From Mycoplana rhizolycopersici (GTDB lineage: Bacteria; Pseudomonadota; Alphaproteobacteria; Rhizobiales; Rhizobiaceae), in contig NZ_JABXYK010000014.1 in the NCBI RefSeq assembly GCF_013378445.1, forward strand, positions 61,675 to 125,674: a stretch of DNA of 64,000 nucleotides, read 5' to 3'. Made by a program: the position numbers and the translations under genes. This document shows, in pieces, positions 20,132-28,888 of this stretch (position 1 is the stretch's first letter; every line of letters starts with the position of its first letter). A model generated the notes under the pieces. The model saw only the letters and a list, made by a program, of their open reading frames with translations, was not told the origin of the DNA and did no database searches.

Positions 20132-21871
20132 TTACTTGTTGCTGCCGCCGGTGCCGGTGCCCTGCACGACCTGCGCATGGTTGCGAAGATGCGCGCGCAG
20201 GACTTCGTCGCGCGGGCCGAATGCCAGGCGCTGGCCATTTTCGAGGATCAGGATCAGATCGCATTCCTCGATCGCGGCCGGGCGATGCGCCATGATGACG
20301 ACGGACTTTCCTTCCGCCTTCAGGTTGCGGATGGCGAGGTTGACCGCCAGCGAGCCTTCGGCGTCGAGGTTGGAGTTCGGCTCGTCCAGAACCACCAGAA
20401 CCGGATCGCCATAGAGCGCGCGGGCAAGGCCGATGCGCTGCTTCTGGCCGCCGGAGAGGCGGGCGCCGGTCGCCGGCAAGCGCGTGTCGTAGCCATCGGG
20501 AAGGCGGAGGATCATGTCGTGCGCGCCGGCTTTCTTGGCCGCGGCCACCACCTTTTCGGCGTCCGGGTTGATCTCCATGCGGGCAATGTTCTCGGCAACC
20601 GTGCCCTCGAACAGGACGACGTCCTGCGGCAGGTAGCCGACATGCTCGGCAAGGCCGTCAAAGCCGTACTGTTCGAGCGAGGCGCCGTCGAGGCGGGCGT
20701 TACCACCGGCCGGCGGCCAGATGCCCGTCAGGATGCGGGCAAGCGTCGACTTGCCCGACGCGCTCTGGCCGATGACGCCGAGCGCCTGGCCCGGGCCGAG
20801 CTCGAGGCTGAGCATGCGCAGGGTCGCGACCTTTTCCCCCGGCGGGATCGCCGTGACCTGATTGACTTCGAGGATCGCACGCGGCTTCGGCAGCGCCGTG
20901 CGGCCTTCTTCCTCCGGCACCTTGGCCAGGAGCTCGGAGAGCTGCTTCCACCCCTGGAAGGCGCGCTGGACCAGCGCCCACTGGCCGATGGCACCTTCGA
21001 TCGGGGCGAGCGCGCGGCCGATGATGATCGAGCTTGCGATCATCGCGCCGGCGGTGATCTGGTTCTGCAGCACGAGATAGGCGCCCAGCGCCAGGATCGC
21101 CGACTGCAGGAAGACGCGGAACGTCTTGGAAGAAATGGCGTAGAAGCCGTTGCTGTCGCTGTAGCGGATATTGGCCTCGAGCGCGCGGTCGCGAAGCATC
21201 TGCCAGCGGTGGCCGACCGAGCGGCGCATGCCGAGCGCGCGGACCGTATCGCTCTCCTTCTGCAGCGTCTGGGTCATCTCGTCGCTCTGGCGGCCGGACA
21301 CCATGGCGCGTTCCTGGTCGCCCTTGGTCCCGTTCTGGTTCAGCCAGGTCAGCGTGATGAGGATCAGTCCGCCGACGACGCCGAGCAGGCCCATCCACGG
21401 ATGGAACATGAAGATCACGAACAGGAAGAACGGCGTCCACGGAATGTCGAAAACGGTAAAGACCGCCGGCGACGACAGCACCTTCTGGATCGCGTCGAGG
21501 TCGCGCATGCCGGTCAGCGTCGAAATCCCGCGCGAATGCAGCGTCGTGCGATCGAGCACGGCGTCGAACACGCGCTTGTCGAAGCGTGCCTGGAACTTCG
21601 CGCCGACCCGCGCCGCCAGGCGGCTGCGGATATGGTCGAGCACGCCCATGATCGCGAACAGGCCGACGATGAGGCCGGTGAGCGCCACCAGCGTCGCCTC
21701 CGAGCGCGAGGCCAGCACCCGGTCGTAGATCTGGAGCATGAACAATGGCCCGGTCAGGACCAGCAGGTTGACGAAGAAGCTGAAGAGCCCCATCGCCCAG
21801 AAGGCTTGCTTGCTATCTTTCAGCGCGGCGCGCAACTCGTCCGCACCGCCATTGCCAGCAGAAATTGCCAC
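20132..21871 (-). CDS. prsD: Type I secretion ABC transporter PrsD
   Basis: 579-residue fused transmembrane-ATPase exporter. Several hydrophobic segments lie in the first 300 residues. Walker A is GQSASGKST (368-376), signature LSGGQ (472-476) and Walker B VLVVLDEP (491-498). In rhizobia PrsDE exports glycanases (PlyA/ExsH type) and RTX proteins that have a C-terminal uncleaved signal. The RTX gene 1.2 kb away is a plausible cargo. Confidence 0.9.
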   Translation of the reverse strand: MAISAGNGGADELRAALKDSKQAFWAMGLFSFFVNLLVLTGPLFMLQIYDRVLASRSEATLVALTGLIVGLFAIMGVLDHIRSRLAARVGAKFQARFDKRVFDAVLDRTTLHSRGISTLTGMRDLDAIQKVLSSPAVFTVFDIPWTPFFLFVIFMFHPWMGLLGVVGGLILITLTWLNQNGTKGDQERAMVSGRQSDEMTQTLQKESDTVRALGMRRSVGHRWQMLRDRALEANIRYSDSNGFYAISSKTFRVFLQSAILALGAYLVLQNQITAGAMIASSIIIGRALAPIEGAIGQWALVQRAFQGWKQLSELLAKVPEEEGRTALPKPRAILEVNQVTAIPPGEKVATLRMLSLELGPGQALGVIGQSASGKSTLARILTGIWPPAGGNARLDGASLEQYGFDGLAEHVGYLPQDVVLFEGTVAENIARMEINPDAEKVVAAAKKAGAHDMILRLPDGYDTRLPATGARLSGGQKQRIGLARALYGDPVLVVLDEPNSNLDAEGSLAVNLAIRNLKAEGKSVVIMAHRPAAIEECDLILILENGQRLAFGPRDEVLRAHLRNHAQVVQGTGTGGSNK

Positions 21872-22092
21872 GGTCTGTCCTCTTCACCGATTTTCGGTTT
21901 CGCAATAAATACGAAAAACCTGCCACAAAGGGTCCGCACTTTTAGCGCGCGGACGCGGCAGGCGTGTCGTCTCAAAGTTAAAGACGATATACGACCCGTT
22001 CTATTCGCAAATCAATAGTACAAAATGGCAGCAAATGGACATTTTAGCGACATCTAAAGCAAAATTCTACCATGTCGTTCAATCCGGGGCGA

Positions 22093-22641
22093 CTAAACCT
22101 GCTGCCCCCGCCGCTCCCCGGCTTCCCCGGCAGTCGCGTTCGTCTCGTCCGTTTTCGGTTCGCTCTCGGCGCTGCCCTCACCCGCAGAAAGGCGCCCGAG
22201 CAGGTTGAGAACGATGAGGCATGCCGTTGCAGAAAACGCAGCGACGGCCCAGTAGCCTAGCCCCACCGACAGGCCCACCGCGCCGGAGAGCCACATGCTC
22301 GCCCCGGTGGTGAGGTTGCGGACCTTGCCGCCCGAGAAGATGATCATTCCGGCCGCCAGGAAGGCAACGCCGGAGGTAACCGCCTCCACCACGCGCAGCG
22401 GATCGATCCGCACGTCCGGCTCGCCCAGATGAGGAAGGTGGACCATCTCGATGGAAATGACGGCAAAGACCGCCGCGGCGAGGCTGACGAGGATATGGGT
22501 ACGCAAGCCGGCCGGATGATTGCGGTATTCCCGCTCGAATCCGATCAGGGCACCCAGGATCACGGCGCCGAGAAGCCTGGCGACGATGACCATCAGGGGA
22601 AGCTCGGTCGGCATGAACATATCTTCGAGGACCTGCTGCAT
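22093..22641 (-). CDS. MgtC/SapB family membrane protein
   Basis: 182 residues with about five hydrophobic segments and the MgtC signature GALIGFEREYRNHPAGLRTHILV. The segment GVAFLAAGMIIFSGGKVRNLTT is also diagnostic. The family is linked to low-magnesium and acid survival, but most members are not characterised. The tail is hydrophilic. A second MgtC-type gene lies at 63.1 kb. Confidence 0.85.
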   Translation of the reverse strand: MQQVLEDMFMPTELPLMVIVARLLGAVILGALIGFEREYRNHPAGLRTHILVSLAAAVFAVISIEMVHLPHLGEPDVRIDPLRVVEAVTSGVAFLAAGMIIFSGGKVRNLTTGASMWLSGAVGLSVGLGYWAVAAFSATACLIVLNLLGRLSAGEGSAESEPKTDETNATAGEAGERRGQQV

Positions 22642-22792
22642 GGAGCAAGGAACGCACCGCCGGCGGCGAAGTTCCCTCCACTGCGCGCGGCCACGCCAGC
22701 GTCATCCTGTGGACGATTGCCGGCGTTGCATTTTTTTGCTTTTTTCCGCTTGTGGAAAGGAAATGCCTGTTCTATACGGACGCCGCTGGTCA

Positions 22793-22869
22793 CGGAGTGT
22801 AGCGCAGCCTGGTAGCGCACCTCGTTCGGGACGAGGGGGTCGAGTGTTCGAATCACTCCACTCCGACCA
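22793..22869 (+). tRNA. tRNA-Pro (CGG)
   Basis: A 77-nt cloverleaf with encoded CCA. The acceptor stem is CGGAGTG/CACTCCG. The anticodon arm is CCTCG-TTCGGGA-CGAGG with anticodon CGG, reading CCG codons. The T arm is GAGTG-TTCGAAT-CACTC. I found no second copy of its 3' end nearby, so there is no sign of an integrated element here. Confidence 0.95.
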
Positions 22870-23118
22870 GATTTTTGCTTTCCCGAAGCAGGCACAGCCA
22901 ACCGTACCTTCCCGCTATTAAGTATCAACATGCTCGCTCTCGGCGCCGCAAATGCGCAATTGCCATGCGTCGCCTCATGGCTATGCGCCGGTATATAACG
23001 CCAGCCATTGAAACTTCTCCGCCTCGATCGGTTTTGTTGCTTGACACTCTAAACCCTGCATTGCAATTGTTCTTCGGGCTGCACTTAAGCAGTTTTTCAC
23101 TTTAGGGGCAGGGTGAAC

Positions 23119-24888
23119 ATGTCAATTACTGCAAAAAGTTTTGATGAGCTTGAAGCATCTGGATTCGGCTCGTCATATGACGCAATAGCTGCGTCCCTTG
23201 TCGCCACGATGTTTGGCGGATCAAGCGGAATATCGAATGTTGTATTTGCAGGTTCAGGTGGCGCTGCGTTCTCCGTCGAGAATTTCTCGGTCAACGGCGC
23301 GTTTTCCAGTAAAGGCGGAATCCTGATTTCATCCGGCGGACTGCCCGGAGATTCCAATACTAGCGGCAGCCATACCGTGGCCAATGGCACGGATGGCGAC
23401 GCCGACCTCACCGCGGTTGCGAAAGATGCCTTTCCCAATGCAGGATCGACGCGCGACGCCGTTACCCTTTCTTTCGACTACACCAACAACAATCCGTCCA
23501 TCGACACGCTGCAATTCTCGTTCGTGTTCGGATCGGACGAATTCCCGGAGTGGTCGGATTCGTCATACGTCGACGTGGCGGCCGTCTTCGTCAACGGCAA
23601 CAACGAAGCACTGTTCAACAATGCCGCCGACCAGCCGCTGAGCGTTACGGGCAAGAACCTCGACCTCGGCAACTTCATCGACAATACAGCCGGCGGCTAC
23701 GACATCCAATGGGACGGGTTCAGCAAGGTCCTGACCGTGCGGGCCGCGATCAAGCAGGGCGTCAATCACATCAAGATCGGAATCGCCGACACCGGCGACA
23801 GCAGCTATGACTCCGGCCTCTACATAACCGGCGTCAAGCTCAGCGGTGACGGGGGAACGGGCGGCGGCACGCTTGTCGTCGTCGATGCACCCGACGGTGG
23901 CGGCACCGTTGAAGGCACGATTGCTCCGGAAGAGATCAATCTCGGCGCTGGAAAGTTCACCGTCAGCGGGACCGCATCCGACCTGAACGGCGACGTCCTG
24001 ACCGGTTTCAACAAGGGCGACACGCTTGTTCTTCAGGATCAGAAGCTGTCGAAGAAGGACATCAAGGTCACCTACGGCTCGCTCATCCTGGATATCGACA
24101 CCAACGGCGATGGCAAATCGGACACCAAGATTACCTTGGCCGGCGACTTCAAAGGCAAGAACGTCGATGTCAGCAATGTCGGCAAGAACAGCCAGATCGT
24201 GGTTGTCGACGGTGCCACCAACGGCAATGACAAGCTGAATGGCACGGCCGGCAAGGATACGCTGAAGGGCTTGGGCGGAAACGACGTCATCAAGGGGCTG
24301 GGCGGCAAGGACACGCTGTACGGCGGCAACGGCAAGGACAAGCTCTACGGCAACAGCGGCGACGACAGGCTCTACGGTGGCAGCGGCGACGACAAGCTTT
24401 ACAGCGGCAGCGGCGACGACAAGCTCTACGGCGGCAGCGGCAATGACCGGCTTGAAGGCGGCGGGGGCAAGGACCTCCTCAGCGGCGGCACCGGCAAGGA
24501 CAAACTCTACGGCGGCGGCGGCAACGACACACTCTATGGCGGCAAGGGGGCCGATGCGCTCTATGGCGGCAAGGGCAAGGACGTGTTCGTGTTCAAGGCG
24601 CTGTCGGACTCCACGGTGAAGAGTTCCGGCCGCGACAAGATTGTCGACTTCTCCGGCGAAGATCGCATCAACCTCAAGGCAATCGACGCAAACACGAAAA
24701 TGTCGGGCAACCAGTCGTTCACCTTCATCAGCAATGAGAAGTTCCACGGCGAGGCCGGCGAGCTGCGCTATGGGAAAAAGGGCGGCGACACCTTCGTCTA
24801 TGCAGACGTCAACGGCGACAAGAAGGCCGATTTTGCTTTGCAGATCGACAAGCTCGTCGATCTGGACAAGGGAGATTTCCTGCTCTGA
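23119..24888 (+). CDS. RTX calcium-binding protein with choice-of-anchor L domain
   Basis: 589 residues. There is no N-terminal signal peptide. About residues 30-230 match the choice-of-anchor L domain (FSFVFGSDEFPEWSDSS). A middle beta segment follows (about 260-360), then glycine-aspartate nonapeptide repeats of the form GGxGxDxLY (about 369-488) that bind calcium outside the cell. The C-terminus (FALQIDKLVDLDKGDFLL) is the hydrophobic uncleaved type I secretion signal. I prefer ATG 23119; GTG 23113 is an alternative. It is likely exported by PrsDE. Confidence 0.85.
   Translation: MSITAKSFDELEASGFGSSYDAIAASLVATMFGGSSGISNVVFAGSGGAAFSVENFSVNGAFSSKGGILISSGGLPGDSNTSGSHTVANGTDGDADLTAVAKDAFPNAGSTRDAVTLSFDYTNNNPSIDTLQFSFVFGSDEFPEWSDSSYVDVAAVFVNGNNEALFNNAADQPLSVTGKNLDLGNFIDNTAGGYDIQWDGFSKVLTVRAAIKQGVNHIKIGIADTGDSSYDSGLYITGVKLSGDGGTGGGTLVVVDAPDGGGTVEGTIAPEEINLGAGKFTVSGTASDLNGDVLTGFNKGDTLVLQDQKLSKKDIKVTYGSLILDIDTNGDGKSDTKITLAGDFKGKNVDVSNVGKNSQIVVVDGATNGNDKLNGTAGKDTLKGLGGNDVIKGLGGKDTLYGGNGKDKLYGNSGDDRLYGGSGDDKLYSGSGDDKLYGGSGNDRLEGGGGKDLLSGGTGKDKLYGGGGNDTLYGGKGADALYGGKGKDVFVFKALSDSTVKSSGRDKIVDFSGEDRINLKAIDANTKMSGNQSFTFISNEKFHGEAGELRYGKKGGDTFVYADVNGDKKADFALQIDKLVDLDKGDFLL
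24222..24582 (+). repeat. RTX nonapeptide-coding repeat tract
   Basis: About thirteen degenerate 27-bp units coding GGxGxDxLx, with core codons such as GGCGGCAGCGGCGACGACAAG. The near-identical central units (24350-24450) look recently duplicated. Confidence 0.85.
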
Positions 24889-24915
24889 GCGGGGCTCCGC
24901 AGCTTGAAATGATAC

Positions 24916-24947
24916 AAGGGGGGGGGCGCGGTAACGCCTCCCCTTTT
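24916..24947 (+). terminator. Terminator after the RTX gene
   Basis: AAGGGG...GGCG pairs with CGCC...CCCCTT around a short loop and is followed by TTCG. It lies about 27 bp after the stop of the RTX gene. The poly-G tract (nine G) on the left arm is unusual and prone to length error. Confidence 0.6.
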
Positions 24948-25112
24948 CGTTGTGACGCCTCACGCGGCAGGAGTCGTTCGCGGAATGTATATCCCCTTCC
25001 TGCCCGCACCTAGGTTGCCTTTCGCACCTGTATCTTCGGTGACATCGCAACCGTCCCGTGCCGTGCAATTTGTTCCCGTACATCGACGCAACCTGCATCA
25101 AGGGGACAAGAC

Positions 25113-25334
25113 GTGAAGTTTGTGAAGTTCGTACGCGCCAAGGACGGCGCCGATGCCTATATCAATCCGGAGAAAGTGGCGATGGTGACGGTCGTCAACG
25201 GCGTGACCATGATACGGACCACGGCCGGCGGCGACTATGCCAGCGTGGGGGTCCAGGGCGACGTCGCCGTCGTGGCGATGCACCTGCAGATGGCCAACTC
25301 CCGCGAAAGGACGCTCGACAAGCTCGCGCAATAG
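25113..25334 (+). CDS. Small hypothetical protein
   Basis: 73 residues starting at GTG 25113 with AAGGGGAC upstream. The sequence (KFVRAKDGADAYINPEKVAMV, then VAVVAMHLQMAN) reads as a small beta-rich cytoplasmic domain of the type where a value is compared with a set of residues around a strand. No family is recognised with confidence. Confidence 0.55.
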   Translation: MKFVKFVRAKDGADAYINPEKVAMVTVVNGVTMIRTTAGGDYASVGVQGDVAVVAMHLQMANSRERTLDKLAQ

Positions 25335-25571
25335 GGATCCCGGCACAGTGCCGCGCTCATTGTCTTTTGGCCAATGAGGAATTTCCACATGCTGCGCGCG
25401 AAGATGGCGGTGCGGGAAGCTGGTGGCCCGCGCCGCCCGGCTCTCCGGTGCAGCGGCAAGCGATCGGGCTTGAGCCGCGGAACTGCAGATATGCCCGGGA
25501 TTGCGAAGGCTGACGGTGGACGCTCGCCTGCCCTGACGGAGCGCGCGCCCACCGAAGAATTGTTGCACCGG

Positions 25572-25838
25572 CTACTGCTGCGCCAGCTTCTGCAGATCCT
25601 GGCGGGTGATTACGGTCGTTTTTCCATCCTCGCCGGACGTCCGGCGAAACCGGAAATCGGCAATCTCCGGCAGGTTGAGCGCCTGCCTGACCGTGATCAG
25701 GCCAAGCGGTACGCGTCCGCCGACGACAGCGGCCGATACTTCGATCAGTTGTTGCAAGTTTTCTTCCTCCCTGTTGTGCAGGCGGATATGCCCGAGTTTA
25801 GGGGCAAATTGATGGCGACGGGCAGACGTCTCGATCAC
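25572..25838 (-). CDS. Small hypothetical protein
   Basis: 88 residues if started at GTG 25838. The C-terminal 70 residues are protein-like (REEENLQQLIEVSAAVVGGR, PLGLITVRQALNLPEIADF, TTVITRQDLQKLAQQ). The frame stays open upstream, but there it overlaps the secreted protein gene and loses protein character. The ribosome binding site is weak. Function unknown. Confidence 0.45.
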   Translation of the reverse strand: MIETSARRHQFAPKLGHIRLHNREEENLQQLIEVSAAVVGGRVPLGLITVRQALNLPEIADFRFRRTSGEDGKTTVITRQDLQKLAQQ

Positions 25839-25885
25839 ATTGCTGCCCGCCGTGCAACTTTCGGACGGCGGATGCCAGAATGCGC

Positions 25886-26221
25886 CTACTCGCCAAAATC
25901 GGGAACATAGATGCATTGCGTGCGGCCGCGGGGGCTGAAATCGCCGAGCCCGGCGCAGCGGTGGAAGTGACCGTCCGGCGAATGCTTCACCGGCCAGCTG
26001 TTGTACTTGATGATCTCGCCGGTGGTTCGGATCAGCCAGCCTTCCTTCGTCGCCTTGATCTCGCCGTCGGGGACCGGCTTGCAATCGATGCCCGAGCAAC
26101 ACTCGATGTCATAGAAGGAATGAGCGAGCGCGGGCCGCGTGGCACCGGTCGCCAATAGCCCGGTCGCCGCAATCGATATGAAGAGCAGAGAACAAAGCCT
26201 GGAATTGCCTGCAATACGCAT
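25886..26221 (-). CDS. Small secreted cysteine-containing protein
   Basis: 111 residues with a signal peptide (residues about 1-34, ending PALAHS). The mature part has paired cysteines (DIECCSGIDCKPVPDGEI and HRCAGLGDFS ... TQCIYV), suggesting disulfides in the periplasm. ATG 26221 is preceded by GGGAGGG. Proteins with the ECCSGxDCxP pattern are common in Rhizobiales and uncharacterised. Confidence 0.7.
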   Translation of the reverse strand: MRIAGNSRLCSLLFISIAATGLLATGATRPALAHSFYDIECCSGIDCKPVPDGEIKATKEGWLIRTTGEIIKYNSWPVKHSPDGHFHRCAGLGDFSPRGRTQCIYVPDFGE

Positions 26222-26400
26222 GCGCCGCCCTCCCCAACAAACGATAAACGCCTTCACACATATTAGAATGAGTGCAGAAAAGGGCGAGATCGGGCCGGCC
26301 GACCGATCGGGACGCGAATTATTCCCGCCAAGACCGGCTGCGGCGCAATATTCGACGTGGAAACAGACGCCGGCAGCAACTCCCCAGGGCGCGCGCCGTC

Positions 26401-27618
26401 TCAGCCGGCTGCCGCGGCGCCTGACGGAATGGCTTCCGCCGCCTTGAGCTTTGCAGCCGCTATCGCATAGCCGCCGGCGGCCCCGTCGATGAAATGGACG
26501 TGGTCGCGGCTCAGCGGCGTCGGCACGACGCAGGTCATCAGCGCCGAAGCCTGGCGGTGCAGGCCGTAGCGGCAGACGCCCGCAGCAGCGGCCTGTTCCA
26601 GCCGTGTCTCGATTTGCGAAAGCCGCGCCGGTTCGATGTCGAGCGTCATCTTCAGGCCGTCGTCGAACTTACGGAAGTCGGAGTTGGCGACGATGTCGCT
26701 CCTGTACCGCCGCGGATCGAACCGGCCGAGGGTGAGGCCGAACACGGTCAGCACCTGCATCAGAAGATACTGCAGCACGATAAAGGCCTTGTGGCGAAAG
26801 CGCCGCCCCCTCGGCACCGCTGCCCGCGCCTCGGCATCGAGGGAGACGGCGTTCAGCCCGAGATGCAAGCTTTCCACTTCGACGGGATGCCCCTCTCCCT
26901 GCTGCCGCGAGGCGATCGCCACGACATCCGCTATCAGGGCGCGGAACTCGTCTTCGCTCGCGCCGTCGACCGGAACCGCGATGATCGAGACGATTTCGCC
27001 ATGCCGCGCCGCTATCGGGTTCCAGCGGCAGGAAAGGCCGACAAGGTTCGGCCGGATGCCGGGCGGCCCCAACGGGTTGGTCTCCAGCCCCTCCTTCATC
27101 CGCCGCTCCGCCCAGGCAGCCCCGCCGCCGGCAAACATGGCGTAGGACACCTGGTCGTTTATGGCGTAGCGGGCGACGAGCACGTCCTGCCCGGCCGCAC
27201 GGATCGCCGATACCGGCACCACGGCACCGCGCATGTCGAAACCGAGTTCCTCCTGCGCCCAGCGCTGGACGGCGGAAAGCGCCTGCCGCGCGGTCCCGGC
27301 CTTCGACGGCGGCACGGCGACGAGTGCGCCATCGCCGCCGAAGACAAAGGGCAGGTCGTGCTGGCCGATGGCATTGAGCACGCCGGAGATAACGCTGGCG
27401 CCGGCCATGTTGACGGCCTTGTAGCGCCCGGACTCGATTGCAGCGGTGGAATCGACGATATCGGCGAGCACCAGCACCCAGCCATCGGGAAGCCGGTGAT
27501 AGTTGCGCGTATCGGCGACGCCCTCGAAGTCCGGGAAGCCGGCAAGATCGCGAAAGAAGTCGTCGCCGTCGTCGTTGTGGGTGCCGTCGTCGTTGTGGGT
27601 GCCGTCGTCGTGGGTCAT
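26401..27618 (-). CDS. DUF3095 family protein (cyclase-like)
   Basis: 405 residues. LADIVDSTAAIESGRYKAVNMAG and FGGDGALVAVPP resemble the metal-binding and purine-contact parts of nucleotidyl cyclase-like domains, the basis for describing DUF3095 as adenylate-cyclase related. The rest is mixed alpha/beta with one hydrophobic stretch (AFIVLQYLLMQVLTVFGLTL). Activity is not established. The N-terminus contains a duplicated Asp/Asn/His-rich repeat. Confidence 0.75.
   Translation of the reverse strand: MTHDDGTHNDDGTHNDDGDDFFRDLAGFPDFEGVADTRNYHRLPDGWVLVLADIVDSTAAIESGRYKAVNMAGASVISGVLNAIGQHDLPFVFGGDGALVAVPPSKAGTARQALSAVQRWAQEELGFDMRGAVVPVSAIRAAGQDVLVARYAINDQVSYAMFAGGGAAWAERRMKEGLETNPLGPPGIRPNLVGLSCRWNPIAARHGEIVSIIAVPVDGASEDEFRALIADVVAIASRQQGEGHPVEVESLHLGLNAVSLDAEARAAVPRGRRFRHKAFIVLQYLLMQVLTVFGLTLGRFDPRRYRSDIVANSDFRKFDDGLKMTLDIEPARLSQIETRLEQAAAAGVCRYGLHRQASALMTCVVPTPLSRDHVHFIDGAAGGYAIAAAKLKAAEAIPSGAAAAG
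27566..27612. repeat. 18-bp tandem repeat inside the DUF3095 N-terminus
   Basis: The unit GTCGTTGTGGGTGCCGTC recurs two and a half times, in frame, coding repeats of GTHNDD. Slippage here would change the N-terminal length by six residues per step without breaking the frame. Confidence 0.8.
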
Positions 27619-27748
27619 GGGGCGGAGTCTACCATATGTGCGTCGCGTTTTCGGCCTGGTCGCCCGCCGGGTGCGGCGCATGCGGCAGCCACGATCGGAT
27701 CGCCGAAGGGGCCGTCGCCGGTCTTCCCGAAACGGCTACTGGAAACGG

Positions 27749-28207
27749 CTACTGGCAGACGTCGACCCAGGTGCCGCCGACGAGTTCCACCATGCGCTCG
27801 GTCGGGATGCGCACGGCGGCGTTGGTGGCACCGGCAGCCGGCACGATCTCCTCGAACGCCTTGAGCGAGACGTCGCAATAGACTGGGATTTCCGAGGGCA
27901 GGCCGAAGGGGCAGACGCCGCCGACCGGGTGGCTCGTCACTGCCACCACCTGCACGGCATCGAGCATGCGCGCCTTGCCGCCGAAGCGATCCTTGAATTT
28001 GCGGTTGTCCAGACGCGCCGTCCCGCTTGCCACGATCAGCATCGGCTCCTCGCCGACGCGCAGGCAGATGGTCTTGGCGATCTGCTCTGGCGCCACGCCG
28101 TGGGCGGCGGCGGCCAGCGTCACCGTGGCCGAGCTCTCCTCGGTCTGAAGGATTTCGATGTCGGGCGCGCGCGCCGCAAAGAAGGTACGGACGGATTCGA
28201 GACTCAT
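27749..28207 (-). CDS. ybaK: YbaK/EbsC family aminoacyl-tRNA deacylase
   Basis: 152 residues, full length for the trans-editing family that removes mischarged amino acids (Cys or Ala on tRNA-Pro in relatives). Typical segments are AKTICLRVGEEPMLIVASG, LDNRKFKDRFG and the substrate-loop motif GGVCPFGL. The conserved lysine of YbaK is in RKFKD or nearby. A 13-bp direct repeat (GAAACGGCTACTG) lies just beyond its stop, at about 27731-27756. Confidence 0.88.
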   Translation of the reverse strand: MSLESVRTFFAARAPDIEILQTEESSATVTLAAAAHGVAPEQIAKTICLRVGEEPMLIVASGTARLDNRKFKDRFGGKARMLDAVQVVAVTSHPVGGVCPFGLPSEIPVYCDVSLKAFEEIVPAAGATNAAVRIPTERMVELVGGTWVDVCQ

Positions 28208-28437
28208 GGCGGGTATCGTTACCGGCCCTTTCCGGCTTAGGCAAGCAAGCGCCTGCCTCCCGCACGTGCTGCGGCGTTCTTGAACGCGCCGGTTGAGTGA
28301 AAGTGTTGCAATTCGGCCAAACCCGCGGACGCGATACGCCTAACAACCGCCACCAGTCGAAGAAGCAATTCCCCTCGCTGCAACGCTGAGCTAGAGCACG
28401 AAGCCGGTTCGCCCGCACAACGCCCAAGGATTTGGTC

Positions 28438-28785
28438 ATGAACTTCCGCTTCGCCCTTCTGGCAGGCCTCGCGCTTGCCGTCACCGGATGCACCTCCGTC
28501 GCCCCGACCGTGGCGACCACCCCGCTGGAAAGCCGCTGGATCGGCCGCACCGCCGGCGAGTTCTTCGCCGCCTACGGCCCGCCGGTGAACGACATCGCAG
28601 GTTCCGACGGCACGACGCTCTATACCTGGCGCGGCGGCTACATCAACCGGCGGGCATGCCAGGTGGAACTTGGCGTGAACGCCGACTACAAGATCCGCAA
28701 GATCCGCCCGGTCGTCGACCGCAAGGATCCGAACGGCGGCCCCTCGCACTGCGAGAAGGTGCTGGACGCAGCCCCCAAGGCCTGA
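28438..28785 (+). CDS. Small lipoprotein
   Basis: 115 residues. LALAVTGC is a lipobox with Cys18 as the acylated residue. The mature domain (WIGRTAGEFFAAYGPPVNDI, TLYTWRGG) resembles small outer-membrane assembly lipoproteins of the SmpA/OmlA type, but the match is loose. ATG 28438 lies seven bases after CAAGGA. A strong terminator follows. Confidence 0.75.
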   Translation: MNFRFALLAGLALAVTGCTSVAPTVATTPLESRWIGRTAGEFFAAYGPPVNDIAGSDGTTLYTWRGGYINRRACQVELGVNADYKIRKIRPVVDRKDPNGGPSHCEKVLDAAPKA

Positions 28786-28793
28786 CGAATGCC

Positions 28794-28820
28794 AAGGCCG
28801 GAGCCCCGCTCCGGCCTTTT
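28794..28820 (+). terminator. Terminator after the lipoprotein gene
   Basis: AAGGCCGGAG, loop CCCCG, CTCCGGCCTT and a T run: a ten-pair perfect stem nine bases after the stop codon. Confidence 0.9.
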
Positions 28821-28888
28821 GCTTTCCACCCCGCGTTCCCGCTTAAGGCGACCCGCCAAGCCGGAGCCGGCCAGCAAGGAGAGATCCC

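Noticed and set aside
20177..22018. 613-codon plus-strand frame over prsD
   Set aside because: Shadow; the minus strand has complete ABC motifs.
22793..23118. tRNA-Pro as an integration site for an island
   Set aside because: No duplicated tRNA end, integrase or composition change next to it; the accessory region starts 7 kb further on.
24222..24582. Regular repeats considered as a CRISPR array
   Set aside because: Units are contiguous, in frame and code RTX nonapeptides; there are no spacers.
23563..25101. Open minus-strand frame opposite the RTX gene
   Set aside because: Repetitive Val/Ala-rich reading created by the RTX repeats.
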